A DNA stretch of 64,000 bases from JACCZX01 sp963829995 (GTDB taxonomy: Bacteria; Pseudomonadota; Gammaproteobacteria; Burkholderiales; Burkholderiaceae_F): NCBI GenBank assembly GCA_963829995.1, contig CAWHKW010000031.1, positions 186,001-250,000 of the forward strand, in the 5' to 3' direction. The notes under the pieces were generated by a model that searched no databases, was not told where the DNA came from, and saw only the letters and a program-made list of their open reading frames with translations. The position numbers and the translations under genes were made by a program. Of this stretch, positions 7,535 to 16,088 are shown in pieces (position 1 is the first letter of the stretch; the number at the start of each line of letters is the position of its first letter).

Positions 7535-8998
7535 TTACGCGGGACTCAGCGCGAACGCGACGCCGACCCGCTCCCATTGAGTGGCTTCTTCATCCAGCAG
7601 GTATTGAGTAAGCGGATGCCGCGCGAGCCAGTCGCCCGCCAATCCGAGCTCGATTGTCTTGCCAAACTTGACTGACCATTCCGGCAACTCCACCGCACGA
7701 CGTGCGTGCGCGAGTATCACGGCCAGCCGCAACGACAGGATGCTGGCGGCACTCTGATGATCTGCCAGCGCTTGTTGGACCTTTTTCAGGTTGCCTCGCT
7801 GCGCAAGCACCAGGGTGGCGACGCGCTCCTGGTCCGACGTCGAAAATCCCGCGATGTCGCTGTGTTGAATCAGATACGCCGAGTGCTTGTGATAGTCGTT
7901 GTGTGAAATCGCGAACCCGACCTCGTGCAGCAACGCGGCCCAGCGCATGCGATTTTCCATCTCGACGCTGGCAGAGGTACTAAGGGCCGCATGAAATTGT
8001 GCAGTCAGGGCACTGACTCGTTGTGCTTGCGCGCGGTCGACGCCGAAGCGCGACTGCATGCGCACCACGCTGGAGTCGCGCAGGTCTTTGCGCTCGCGCC
8101 GACCGAGTAGATCGTAGAGAACGCCGACGCGCAATGCTCCGCGCGCTGGTCTCATCTCTTCAATTTCGAGCGAATCGAACACGGCCGATAAGACTGCGAC
8201 GCCGCCGACCAACACTTCCTGGCGATCGGGCTTCATGCCGGCCAGCCGAACACGCTTGATTTCGCCAGCATCCAGCAACGCATACCGCAGTGTGAGCAGT
8301 CCCTGCGGGGTGATCGCGCCGTCGGTCCAACCTTGAGTTCGCAGGATGTCCGACACCGCGCCAATCGTGCCGCTCGATCCATAAGCCTCGTCCCATTGAC
8401 CGCGCGCAAACACGGGCACCGCCTCTTCGATTTCTGCGGCTGCCGCGACCTGCGCTTTCTTCAAGCTCGACCGATCAATCCGCCCGTCCTTGAAAAAGCG
8501 CAACGACGTATTGACGCAGCCGACCTTGAACGACTCGGCGTTCTCCGCCTCAAACTTCTTGCCCACGATGATTTCGGTCGACGCACCGCCTATGTCGACG
8601 ACCAGCCGACGTGCGGTCGACGGCGGCAACGTGTGCATGCAACCTTCGAATACCAGTCGCGCCTCCTCCCGCCCGGAGATCACTTCGATCGGGAAGCCGA
8701 GCGCATGCTGCGCCTCGAGCAAAAACTCATCGAGATTGCGTGCCTGCCGCAGCGATTGCGTGCCCACTGCGCGCACATGTTCGTTCTTCATGCCGCGCAG
8801 CCGCTCGTTCATGCGTGCAAGTGTTTCAACGGCGATTTCGATCGATTTCTTGCTGAGCTTGTTGCTCTCGTCGAGTCCTGCGGCAAGCCGAACCGTTTCT
8901 TTCCAGTAGCCCTGGCGGGCGATGTGGGCGCCGTCGACTTTGCCGATCTCAAGCCGGAAACTATTCGAGCCCAGATCGACCGCGGCCAGCAGCATCAC
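7535..8998 (-). CDS. ppx: Exopolyphosphatase / guanosine pentaphosphate phosphohydrolase family
   Basis: A protein of 487 residues with the ASKHA (actin/Hsp70/sugar kinase) fold at the N-terminus: AAVDLGSNSFRLEIGKV is phosphate loop 1, and VVDIGGASTEIIVG (about residues 140-153) is loop 2. The C-terminal half has an HD-like helical domain (WAALLHEVGFAISHNDYHKHSAYLI). It cuts phosphate from the ends of polyphosphate and may also act on pppGpp. Its ATG overlaps the ftsY stop (ATGA), so it is read with ftsY. It converges on ppk-sixA with only 15 bases between stops. Confidence 0.95.
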   Translation of the reverse strand: MMLLAAVDLGSNSFRLEIGKVDGAHIARQGYWKETVRLAAGLDESNKLSKKSIEIAVETLARMNERLRGMKNEHVRAVGTQSLRQARNLDEFLLEAQHALGFPIEVISGREEARLVFEGCMHTLPPSTARRLVVDIGGASTEIIVGKKFEAENAESFKVGCVNTSLRFFKDGRIDRSSLKKAQVAAAAEIEEAVPVFARGQWDEAYGSSGTIGAVSDILRTQGWTDGAITPQGLLTLRYALLDAGEIKRVRLAGMKPDRQEVLVGGVAVLSAVFDSLEIEEMRPARGALRVGVLYDLLGRRERKDLRDSSVVRMQSRFGVDRAQAQRVSALTAQFHAALSTSASVEMENRMRWAALLHEVGFAISHNDYHKHSAYLIQHSDIAGFSTSDQERVATLVLAQRGNLKKVQQALADHQSAASILSLRLAVILAHARRAVELPEWSVKFGKTIELGLAGDWLARHPLTQYLLDEEATQWERVGVAFALSPA

Positions 8999-9933
8999 GC
9001 TCCAACCAAGGCGTCGGCAAACTCGCGCGCGACAAATGGCTGCAGGTCGTCGATCGCTTCGCCGACACCAATGAAAAGAATCGGCAGCGGCCGCCCGGAC
9101 CTGGCCCCAACGATGGCCGCGAGAACACCGCCTTTGGCGGTGCCGTCGAGCTTGGTAATGATCAATCCCGTGAGCCCCACCGCGTCGTCAAACGCCTGCA
9201 CCTGGGTCACGGCGTTCTGACCGTTGGTGCCATCGACGATCAAAATGATTTCATGTGGCGCACCCGGCATTGCCTTGTCCTGTGCGCGTTTTATCCTTTT
9301 CAATTCTTCCATCAGGTGTTGCTGTGTCGGCAAACGCCCGGCCGTGTCGGCGATCAAGACGTCCACGCCGCGGGCCCGGGCCGCGGAAACCGCGTCGAAC
9401 ACGACCGCCGCCGGATCACCGCCGCTTTGCGCAATCACTTCGATCGCGTTGCGTGCGCCCCATATCGCGAGCTGTTCGCGCGCCGCTGCGCGGAACGTAT
9501 CGCCGGCTGCCAGTAAAACCGATTTGCGTTGATTCGCAAGCCACTTGGCGAGTTTCCCGATCGATGTCGTCTTGCCCGCGCCGTTGACGCCGACAATCAT
9601 CAGTACGAGGGGACGCGCTTGCGAGAAATCGATGCCGCCTTCGGCCGGTGCCAGTAGCACGGTGAGCTCGTCACTCAATGCACGCCGGACTTCATCCTGG
9701 GTCAGCAGCCCGTCCAGCTTGATACGCATTTTCAACGCTTCGATCAGATGAGCGGCCGTCGCTACACCGACGTCGGCGCCAATCAGCGCCAGCTCGAGCT
9801 CCTCCAAGAATGCTTCGTCGACAACACCGCCGGAAAACAGCCCAACGATATTGACGCGTGTCTTGGTAAGACCCGTTCTTAATCGTGACAGCCAGCCGTT
9901 CTTCGAAGCTCCGGAAGACGCGGGACTTATCAT
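8995..9933 (-). CDS. ftsY: Signal recognition particle receptor FtsY (NG domain form)
   Basis: SRP-type GTPase that docks ribosome-SRP complexes at the inner membrane. The motifs are GVNGAGKTTSIGKL (P-loop), DTAGRLPTQ and TKLDGTAKGG. I take ATG at 9933, giving 312 residues that begin MISPASSGASKNGW. The frame stays open to 10359, but that extension is antisense to rsmD and not FtsY-like. The acidic A domain of the E. coli protein is absent, leaving a short NG-type receptor. It is divergent from rsmD with almost no gap, so its promoter must lie inside the rsmD 5' end. The stop overlaps ppx. Confidence 0.94.
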   Translation of the reverse strand: MISPASSGASKNGWLSRLRTGLTKTRVNIVGLFSGGVVDEAFLEELELALIGADVGVATAAHLIEALKMRIKLDGLLTQDEVRRALSDELTVLLAPAEGGIDFSQARPLVLMIVGVNGAGKTTSIGKLAKWLANQRKSVLLAAGDTFRAAAREQLAIWGARNAIEVIAQSGGDPAAVVFDAVSAARARGVDVLIADTAGRLPTQQHLMEELKRIKRAQDKAMPGAPHEIILIVDGTNGQNAVTQVQAFDDAVGLTGLIITKLDGTAKGGVLAAIVGARSGRPLPILFIGVGEAIDDLQPFVAREFADALVGA

Positions 9934-9939
9934 CGAGCA

Positions 9940-10668
9940 ATGGCTAAAGGACGGTCGAAAAGCGGATGGAAAAGCGAGGGAGCGGCACGACAACCAATAG
10001 AGCGACCGTCTGAAAGCAGTGTAACAAAGCATGTTGGTGCCACCGTGTTGACGCGCACCAGTCCGCTGCGTGGCACACCCGCCGCGCGCCATTCCGCGAG
10101 CGCGCCTCGCCGCGTCCGCATCATCGGCGGGCGCTGGAAGCGAACCGCTTTGCCGGTTGCCGATGTCGTCGGATTGCGGCCGACCCCGGACCGCGTGCGA
10201 GAAACGCTGTTTAGCTGGATTGAGCACTTCGTTCCCGACCTCGGTGCAGTACGCGGCGTCGATCTGTTTGCGGGCACCGGTGCGCTGGGCTTTGAGCTTG
10301 CGTCTCGAGGTGCGGCACGAGTGACGTTGATCGAAAGCAACCGTCAACTGGTTGATCAACTAACGCGTACAAAACACCGACTTGCCGCCGACGAGATCGA
10401 CATCGTTGCCGGAGATGCGCTAACGGTAGCTACGCGATTGCCCAGTGCTTCGTTCGAAGTCATTTTCATCGATCCGCCATTTGACTCTGGATTGCTGGCG
10501 CCGGCGCTGACGGCAGCCGCGCGGTTGATTACACGGGATGGGTTGATCTACGTCGAAACCGGGACGCCGGTCGAAGAGTCGCTGCTGTCCCGGCATTGTT
10601 TGTATCTCGCGCGCAGCAGCCGGGCCGGACGTGTGCACTTTCATTTGCTGCGTCCCCAAAGTGCATGA
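9940..10668 (+). CDS. rsmD: 16S rRNA (guanine-966-N2)-methyltransferase
   Basis: Class I SAM-dependent methyltransferase that methylates G966 of 16S rRNA. Visible motifs are RIIGGRWKR near the start of the core, GVDLFAGTGALGFELASRG (SAM site) and the catalytic IFIDPPF. The frame from ATG 9940 gives 242 residues, about 50 more than usual before RIIGG. That start is only 6 bases from the ftsY start on the other strand, so an internal start such as GTG 10045 is quite possible. coaD follows 34 bases later, the usual partner. Confidence 0.94.
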   Translation: MAKGRSKSGWKSEGAARQPIERPSESSVTKHVGATVLTRTSPLRGTPAARHSASAPRRVRIIGGRWKRTALPVADVVGLRPTPDRVRETLFSWIEHFVPDLGAVRGVDLFAGTGALGFELASRGAARVTLIESNRQLVDQLTRTKHRLAADEIDIVAGDALTVATRLPSASFEVIFIDPPFDSGLLAPALTAAARLITRDGLIYVETGTPVEESLLSRHCLYLARSSRAGRVHFHLLRPQSA

Positions 10669-10702
10669 ATAATCGCCGGCCAGCCTTTGTGGGCGGGAGA
10701 CC

Positions 10703-11212
10703 ATGATGGTGATCGCCGTGTATCCGGGAACGTTCGATCCGCTGACGCGCGGCCATGAAGATCTGGTGCGACGCGCAGCCGGGTTGTTCACCAAGCTGGT
10801 CGTGGGTGTTGCCGACAGTCGGGCGAAAAAGCCGTTCTTTGATCTGAACGAGCGCATTGCCATCGCGCGCGAAGTCCTGTCGCACTATCCGAACGTCGAG
10901 GTCGCGGGGTTTCGTGGGTTGCTGAAAGACTTCGTGCGCGAGCAGAACGCCAGAGTCGTCGTGCGTGGGTTACGGGCCGTGTCCGACTTTGAGTACGAAT
11001 TCCAGATGGCCGGCATGAACCGCTATCTGCTGCCTGACGTTGAGACGATGTTCCTGACTCCCTCGGACCAGTATCAATTCATTTCGGGCAGCATCGTGCG
11101 CGAGATCGCATTGATGGGCGGCGACGTGAGCAAGTTCGTGTTTCCTTCGGTCGAGCGCTGGCTGAAAGCCAAGATGGCGCAGATGGGCGCAACCTCGGCC
11201 GATGACGCCTAG
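10703..11212 (+). CDS. coaD: Phosphopantetheine adenylyltransferase
   Basis: A protein of 169 residues for the fourth step of coenzyme A synthesis, moving AMP from ATP to 4'-phosphopantetheine. The nucleotidyltransferase signature YPGTFDPLTRGHEDL contains the T/HxGH motif, and the C-terminal half has VVRGLRAVSDFEYEFQMAGMNR and the ISGSIVREIA segment, all diagnostic. Two ATG codons stand in tandem at 10703 and 10706, with GGGAGA just upstream. It follows rsmD and overlaps the next gene by 11 bases. Confidence 0.97.
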   Translation: MMVIAVYPGTFDPLTRGHEDLVRRAAGLFTKLVVGVADSRAKKPFFDLNERIAIAREVLSHYPNVEVAGFRGLLKDFVREQNARVVVRGLRAVSDFEYEFQMAGMNRYLLPDVETMFLTPSDQYQFISGSIVREIALMGGDVSKFVFPSVERWLKAKMAQMGATSADDA

Positions 11213-12392
11213 CGGAAGCACGACGGTGCGCGACGAGCGCATCGACGCACTGCGCGGCTTTGCACTGTTCGGCATCCTGCTGGTCAACATCCAGTCTTTC
11301 CTGCACGGCGCGACGAATCCGATCGGCAGTCTGCGGCCCGACGCCGGTGCGCTGGATCGCATCACGCTCTTTGCAACGGCTGCATTTGTCAACGTTAAGT
11401 TCATGCCGTTGTTCGCGATGCTTTTTGGAGCGGGATTCTCTCTGTTATACGAAAAGCTCAGGACCATGACCGCCGAGCCGCGCAGAATTTATCGGCGGCG
11501 AATGTTATTTCTGTTCGTTTTTGGCGTGCTGCACGGAATGTTCTTTTACTTCGGCGACATCACGCAGATGTACGCCGTCGCCGGATTGGTGCTGTTGCTG
11601 TACGTAGATCGCGACGTTGGCGGGGTCGGGCGAGCAGCGCGCAATTGGTGGATCGGCATGGCGGTGTTTACCGCGCTGACATTTGTTTTGGTTGGGCCGG
11701 CGCTCACTTTGCCACCCGAGGAGGTGGCCGCCGTGCAAAGCAACATCGAAGTGTTCAGCCGCGGCAGCTACATTGAGCAATTGCCGGTTCGCATCAGCGA
11801 ATTCGGCGACCTGATCATCGGCAACTTCTTCGGCCTTCCGCTGACGGTCGCGTTGATGTTGACCGGCATGCTGGCGCAACGTGCCGGCTGGCTACAACAG
11901 CTCGACGCGCGCGCCTGGCGCACGGCCTCAACGCTCGGCTTGCTGATTGGGCTGCCAGCGGCGTTGTTATATGGCTACTGGTTGTTATGGGATGTCGAGG
12001 CGTATGGGCTTGCAGCTACGCCGCAGGCTGCCACCGTGCCGATGCTGCTGAGCGTCTGCCTGTCTTTCCTTTATGCGTCGGTGTTCCTGCGAAGAGCGCC
12101 GCCCGGCGTGATTGCGCTGCTCGCTCCCGCGGGGCGCATGCCATTGACCAACTATTTGCTTCAATCCATCGCGATGGGCGCGCTGCTGTCGGGTTGGGGC
12201 CTGGCGCTCGGCCCGCACCTCAATTACGTGCAAACAGCCTTGATGGCCGTTGTGATCGTCGTGTTCCAGATCGTGCTGAGCCAATTGTGGTTTGGCCCGA
12301 TGAAGATGAAGCAGGGCCCCTTGGAAGCGCTGTGGCGCGCCTGGACGTATCGCGGCCTGTCAGGAAAGCCTGCGCCTAAAACCGTAAGCTAA
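11202..12392 (+). CDS. DUF418 family multi-pass membrane protein
   Basis: A protein of 396 residues with about nine to ten hydrophobic segments. The N-terminal signature RIDALRGFALFGILLVNIQSF and the C-terminal block AGRMPLTNYLLQSIAMGALL are typical of the DUF418 (YeiB-like) family, related to acyltransferase-3 membrane proteins. Its substrate is not known. It overlaps coaD by 11 bases at the start and the convergent MOSC gene by 17 bases at the end. Confidence 0.85.
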   Translation: MTPSGSTTVRDERIDALRGFALFGILLVNIQSFLHGATNPIGSLRPDAGALDRITLFATAAFVNVKFMPLFAMLFGAGFSLLYEKLRTMTAEPRRIYRRRMLFLFVFGVLHGMFFYFGDITQMYAVAGLVLLLYVDRDVGGVGRAARNWWIGMAVFTALTFVLVGPALTLPPEEVAAVQSNIEVFSRGSYIEQLPVRISEFGDLIIGNFFGLPLTVALMLTGMLAQRAGWLQQLDARAWRTASTLGLLIGLPAALLYGYWLLWDVEAYGLAATPQAATVPMLLSVCLSFLYASVFLRRAPPGVIALLAPAGRMPLTNYLLQSIAMGALLSGWGLALGPHLNYVQTALMAVVIVVFQIVLSQLWFGPMKMKQGPLEALWRAWTYRGLSGKPAPKTVS

Positions 12393-13215
12393 CTTCGACC
12401 GCGTCTCCGGTCGCGAGTCGTGTGCCAGCACCCGCTGCGACGATCGCATTCACCCCGAACGTCAGACCGCCGGCACGAGTGTCGTTGCGAAAGGTCGCCA
12501 ACGTAGCGCCTGGCTCGAACCCGGGCTCCCCCGTCGCCGGGTCGACGTTGGGCACGGTACACCGCACGCAAGGTTTTACGACCTGCAGCTGCACGCCATT
12601 GATCGTTATCTGGTCGATGTAATCCTCGTCAAAAGCTTCGATGCCGTCCAGCACGATGTTCGGCCGAAAGCGCTCGATCGCCACGGCTGCCGCACCTCTC
12701 GCGGCAAGCCGAGCGTTTAGACCCGCCAGCGACGCAGTCGAGCACACGAGTAGCGCAAATGCATCGGCGAACTTGTAAGGCGCCGTCATAGCGCCGGTGT
12801 ATTTGGCGTTAGAGACCCGACTGGCCTGCGGATCGAACCGCATCAGGCGACAGCGCAGTCCGAGAAATTGCGTCAGCCAAGCGTCGGCAATCTCACCCTG
12901 CGTCACCGCTGCGACTTCGTCGTTCCATACTTTGACTGTGAGCACCTCACCTTCCGATGCAAAGGGGATGTCGAGCTGCAGCATGTCCGGCGCTCTTAGT
13001 CGCAGCGATTCGCCGGTCAGGCGCGTTTCGATCAGGGCCATCTTCGGCAACTCGCGCTGACTGAGGAACTCACCGCTTTCGTCGACCACCACCCATTCGC
13101 GATCACCGATGCCGTCGACTTCGAGTCCCGTCTGCGCGAGCGTCGCACCTGGAACACGCAACCCACGGCATCCTTTGATCGGATACAGCCACAAAGCGTC
13201 GATACGTGCGCTCAC
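12376..13215 (-). CDS. MOSC-domain molybdenum-cofactor protein (YcbX/MARC type, no ferredoxin domain)
   Basis: A protein of 279 residues. The N-terminal MOSC beta-barrel begins IDALWLYPIKGCRGLRVPGA and is followed by DREWVVVDESGEFLSQRE. The C-terminal MOSC domain carries KPCVRCTVPNVDPATG, the conserved Cys region that binds the molybdenum cofactor in the YcbX/mARC group. Those proteins reduce N-hydroxylated compounds. E. coli YcbX has an extra C-terminal 2Fe-2S domain that is missing here, so a separate electron donor would be needed. The gene follows ychF by 7 bases and is probably read with it. Confidence 0.85.
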   Translation of the reverse strand: MSARIDALWLYPIKGCRGLRVPGATLAQTGLEVDGIGDREWVVVDESGEFLSQRELPKMALIETRLTGESLRLRAPDMLQLDIPFASEGEVLTVKVWNDEVAAVTQGEIADAWLTQFLGLRCRLMRFDPQASRVSNAKYTGAMTAPYKFADAFALLVCSTASLAGLNARLAARGAAAVAIERFRPNIVLDGIEAFDEDYIDQITINGVQLQVVKPCVRCTVPNVDPATGEPGFEPGATLATFRNDTRAGGLTFGVNAIVAAGAGTRLATGDAVEVSLRF

Positions 13216-13222
13216 GACACTC

Positions 13223-14326
13223 CTACACGTTGAACCTGAAATGCATTACATCGCCGTCGCGCACGACGTAGTCCTTGCCTTCGAGCCGCATCTTGCCCGC
13301 GTCCTTGGCGCCGGCCTCGCCTTTGAACTTCACATAGTCATCGAATGCGATTGTCTCCGCACGTATGAAGCCTTTTTCAAAGTCCGTATGAATGACGCCG
13401 GCGGCTTGCGGTGCGGTCGAGCCCATGGGCACCGTCCACGCGCGCACCTCTTTCGGCCCGGCCGTAAGGTACGTAAGCAGGTTAAGCAGTGTGTAGCCGG
13501 CACGAATCACCCGATTCAATCCGGGCTCCCGCATGCCCATGTCGGCCAGAAAGACCGCCATATCCTCTTCCGCTAGATCCGCGATCTCCGCTTCTATTTT
13601 TGCGCACACGGCAACGACCGGGGCATTTTCCTTCTCGGCGTGGGCGCGCACCTGGTCCAGCCGCGGGTTGTTCTCGAAGCCGTGTTCTTCCACATTGGCC
13701 ACATACATGGTCGGCTTCGCGGTCAGCAGAAACAGTGGCCGGATAACTGCGCGCTCCTCCGGATACAGATCAATGCTGCGCACCGGCTGCGCCTGATTCA
13801 GCGCCGGCTGAATTTTCTCCAGCACATCGACCAGACGCTTCGCCTCCTTCGCTTCCAGACCCTGACCGGATTTGGCCACCTTGCTGTATTTAGCGAGCTG
13901 CTTATCCACCGTCGCCAGATCGGCCAGCGCCAGCTCGGTGTCGATCACTTCGATGTCGGAGATCGGATCGATCCGGCCAGATACGTGCACGATGTTCGGA
14001 TCTTCGAAACAGCGCACGATGTGCGCGATCGCATCGCATTCGCGGATGTTCGCGAGGAATTGATTGCCGAGGCCTTCGCCCTTGCTAGCGCCCGCTACCA
14101 GCCCGGCAATGTCGACGAACTCGACCGCAGCCGGGATGACCTTGTCGGGCTTCGCGATCGCGGCGAGCGCGCTCAATCGAGGATCGGGCACTTCGACGAT
14201 GCCGACGTTCGGTTCGATAGTGCAGAACGGGTAGTTCTCGGCGGCGATGCCGGCTTTAGTGAGCGCGTTGAAAAGTGTCGACTTGCCGACGTTCGGCAAA
14301 CCGACGATGCCGCATTTGACTGCCAT
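13223..14326 (-). CDS. ychF: Ribosome-binding ATPase YchF
   Basis: An Obg-family P-loop protein of 367 residues. GLPNVGKSTLFNALT is the P-loop and EFVDIAGLVAGASKGEGLGN the G3 region. The usual NKxD guanine motif is replaced by the NxxE type (YVANVEEHG, about residues 203-211), which explains why YchF prefers ATP to GTP. A C-terminal TGS-like domain ends with RLEGKDYVVRDGDVMHFRFN. It binds ribosomes and affects stress responses and translation starts. It lies in the common pth-ychF neighbourhood, here separated from pth by two inserted acetyltransferase genes on the other strand. Confidence 0.96.
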   Translation of the reverse strand: MAVKCGIVGLPNVGKSTLFNALTKAGIAAENYPFCTIEPNVGIVEVPDPRLSALAAIAKPDKVIPAAVEFVDIAGLVAGASKGEGLGNQFLANIRECDAIAHIVRCFEDPNIVHVSGRIDPISDIEVIDTELALADLATVDKQLAKYSKVAKSGQGLEAKEAKRLVDVLEKIQPALNQAQPVRSIDLYPEERAVIRPLFLLTAKPTMYVANVEEHGFENNPRLDQVRAHAEKENAPVVAVCAKIEAEIADLAEEDMAVFLADMGMREPGLNRVIRAGYTLLNLLTYLTAGPKEVRAWTVPMGSTAPQAAGVIHTDFEKGFIRAETIAFDDYVKFKGEAGAKDAGKMRLEGKDYVVRDGDVMHFRFNV

Positions 14327-14383
14327 CAGTGACTTTAGAGTTTAGAAAGTGCGATTATCGCAACCCTCACTTTCACAACCCTT

Positions 14384-14833
14384 ATGACAGTCTCCCTGAA
14401 AGAAGTCACGCGCGAGACGCTTCGTGCTGTGTGCAAGCTCGATGCCGGTGACGGTGCGACACAGGTGGCGCCGAATGCTGTATCGATCGCGGAAGCGTCG
14501 TTTTATGACGAAGCGTGGTTCCGCGCGATCTACGACGATGATGCCTTGGTCGGGTTCGTGATGCTGTACGACCCAACGCTTGCCGAGAAGGCAGAGGAGC
14601 CCGACTTCTTTCTTTGGCGGCTAATGATCGACAAGGCGCATCAGCGCAAAGGGCTCGGTCACGCGGCGGTCAACGTGTTGATCGACCACGTGCGTACGCG
14701 ACCCGGAGCCAAGAAACTGCTCGTTTCACATATGAGCAAGGCAGATGCGCTCGGGCATTTCTATGGCTCGTTGGGATTCATCTACACCGGGGCGGAGGAA
14801 GAAGGCGAGAAAGTGATGGCCCTGGATCTTTAA
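14384..14833 (+). CDS. GNAT family N-acetyltransferase
   Basis: An acetyltransferase of 149 residues. The acetyl-CoA binding motif A reads WRLMIDKAHQRKGLGHAAV (about residues 84-102, with the Q/RxxGxG/A signature RKGLGHA), and motif B is LGHFYGSLGF near the C-terminus. The layout is like that of SpeG/BltD polyamine acetyltransferases, but the substrate cannot be set. Its stop overlaps the start of a second GNAT gene (TAATG), so the two are translationally coupled. Confidence 0.88.
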   Translation: MTVSLKEVTRETLRAVCKLDAGDGATQVAPNAVSIAEASFYDEAWFRAIYDDDALVGFVMLYDPTLAEKAEEPDFFLWRLMIDKAHQRKGLGHAAVNVLIDHVRTRPGAKKLLVSHMSKADALGHFYGSLGFIYTGAEEEGEKVMALDL

Positions 14834-15420
14834 TGCGCTCGCCTGGCTTTAAGACGGACGAATTCTTCGCACGCGAGGCTGAGCGGGAGGAAATAGCCGA
14901 GATCCAGGCGTTCTTTGAGTCGAATGCGGAATACTGGCTGCTGACGCACGGCCATCGTCCGCTTGCGGACGACGCAACCAAGAGCTTCGATTGGCGTCCG
15001 CCGACCGAGATGGGGTACAGCGAGCATCTGTGGCTTCTGGTTCGCCACACTTCGACTCACGAAATCCTCGCGCAGGTTGATGTCGCCGCTGACTTGCTGG
15101 CGAAGGGCGTCTACCACCTAGGATTCTTCATGACAGCAACGCAAACACACGGGTCGGGCTTCGCGCAGCGCTTGCATGAAGCGTATGAACAATGGGCGAT
15201 TGACCGCAGCGCGCACTGGTTAAGGCTTGGTGTCGTCGAGGTTAATAGCCGCGCCGTAGCGTTCTGGCGGCGGCTCGGTTACCTGGAGGTCCAGCGCCGG
15301 GATGGGTACATCCTGGGCGATCGCAGTCACGTCCTGATCACGATGGTGAAACCGGTGCGTGGTGAAACTTTAAAGAACTACCTCGACGCCGTTCCGCGTG
15401 ATCGCAACGCAAGCGGCTAA
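14833..15420 (+). CDS. Second GNAT family N-acetyltransferase
   Basis: A protein of 195 residues beginning MRSPGFKTDEFF. The start at 14833 overlaps the stop of the previous gene. The frame is open further upstream to 14614, but that part is antiparallel junk over the first GNAT gene. The GNAT fold is shown by FFMTATQTHGSGFAQRLHEAY (motif A, a degenerate version) and RLGVVEVNSRAVAFWRRLGY (motif B). The substrate is unknown. The final 4 bases overlap the convergent pth stop. Confidence 0.82.
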   Translation: MRSPGFKTDEFFAREAEREEIAEIQAFFESNAEYWLLTHGHRPLADDATKSFDWRPPTEMGYSEHLWLLVRHTSTHEILAQVDVAADLLAKGVYHLGFFMTATQTHGSGFAQRLHEAYEQWAIDRSAHWLRLGVVEVNSRAVAFWRRLGYLEVQRRDGYILGDRSHVLITMVKPVRGETLKNYLDAVPRDRNASG

Positions 15421-16010
15421 CGCGTATGAAGCCTCAACATCGCCGCTTCAAACTTGCCGTCCACCAGTAAGTCAACGATCCCTTCGCCGCGCTCGATCGC
15501 TTGATCGATCGCGGGCTGTTCGTCCTTGCGTGGCGGATGCAGCACGAAGTCGCCGACGTCCTGCTCCAGTTGCAATGTGCGCGGATGGCCGATGCCGATG
15601 CGCAGGCGCCAGAACTCCGGCGTCGATAGCCGCGCCTGCGTGTCTTTTAATCCGTTGTGACCGGCGGTGCCACCGCCGAGCTTGAGTTTGATCGCTCCGG
15701 GTTGCAGATCGAGTTCGTCGTGCGCAACCAGGATTTGCGTTGGCAGAACCTTGTAGTAAAGCGCCAGCGCAACGACCGCCTGCCCCGACCGATTGACGTA
15801 GGTGTTGGGTTTCAGCAGCCACAACTCGCTGCCCGCGACGCGCGCACGCGCTACCTCGCCGTGAAACTTGCGTTCACTCGAAAAACGCGCGCCCGTTTGG
15901 CGCGCCACGGCATCGACGTACCAGAAGCCGGCGTTGTGCCGAGTGTCTTCGTACTCGGCGCCGGTGTTGCCGAGACCGACAATCAGTCGAATGCTATTGC
16001 TATGTTCCAT
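15417..16010 (-). CDS. pth: Peptidyl-tRNA hydrolase
   Basis: A protein of 197 residues that frees tRNAs from abandoned peptidyl-tRNA. The N-terminus IRLIVGLGNTGAEYEDTRHNAGF holds the catalytic His of the family. NTYVNRSGQAV and LVAHDELDLQPGAIKLKLGGG (catalytic Asp) follow, then GHNGLKDT. It is downstream of rplY, the standard order. Only 2 bases separate its ATG from the T-run of the rplY terminator, and no ribosome site is visible, so expression may depend on read-through or an internal promoter. Confidence 0.96.
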   Translation of the reverse strand: MEHSNSIRLIVGLGNTGAEYEDTRHNAGFWYVDAVARQTGARFSSERKFHGEVARARVAGSELWLLKPNTYVNRSGQAVVALALYYKVLPTQILVAHDELDLQPGAIKLKLGGGTAGHNGLKDTQARLSTPEFWRLRIGIGHPRTLQLEQDVGDFVLHPPRKDEQPAIDQAIERGEGIVDLLVDGKFEAAMLRLHTR

Positions 16011-16012
16011 TC

Positions 16013-16047
16013 AAAAAAAAGCCCACCGCCGATGATCGGCAGCGGGC
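16013..16047 (-). terminator. Rho-independent terminator between rplY and pth
   Basis: Read on the minus strand, a 12-bp stem with two G-U pairs (gcccgctgccga / tcggcggtgggc) and a 3-base loop is followed by eight T. The T-run ends 2 bases before the pth ATG. It ends the prs-rplY transcript and would act as an attenuator for pth. Confidence 0.88.
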
Positions 16048-16088
16048 GGGATTGTGCCAGCGCGATTTTGTTGTTCGTTTCGCTGTGC

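Noticed and set aside
8333..9220. Plus-strand frame opposite the ppx-ftsY junction
   Set aside because: Crosses two real genes in antisense and has no recognisable domain.
9934..10359. N-terminal extension of FtsY to 10359
   Set aside because: The extra sequence is basic, unlike the acidic FtsY A domain, and is fully antisense to rsmD.
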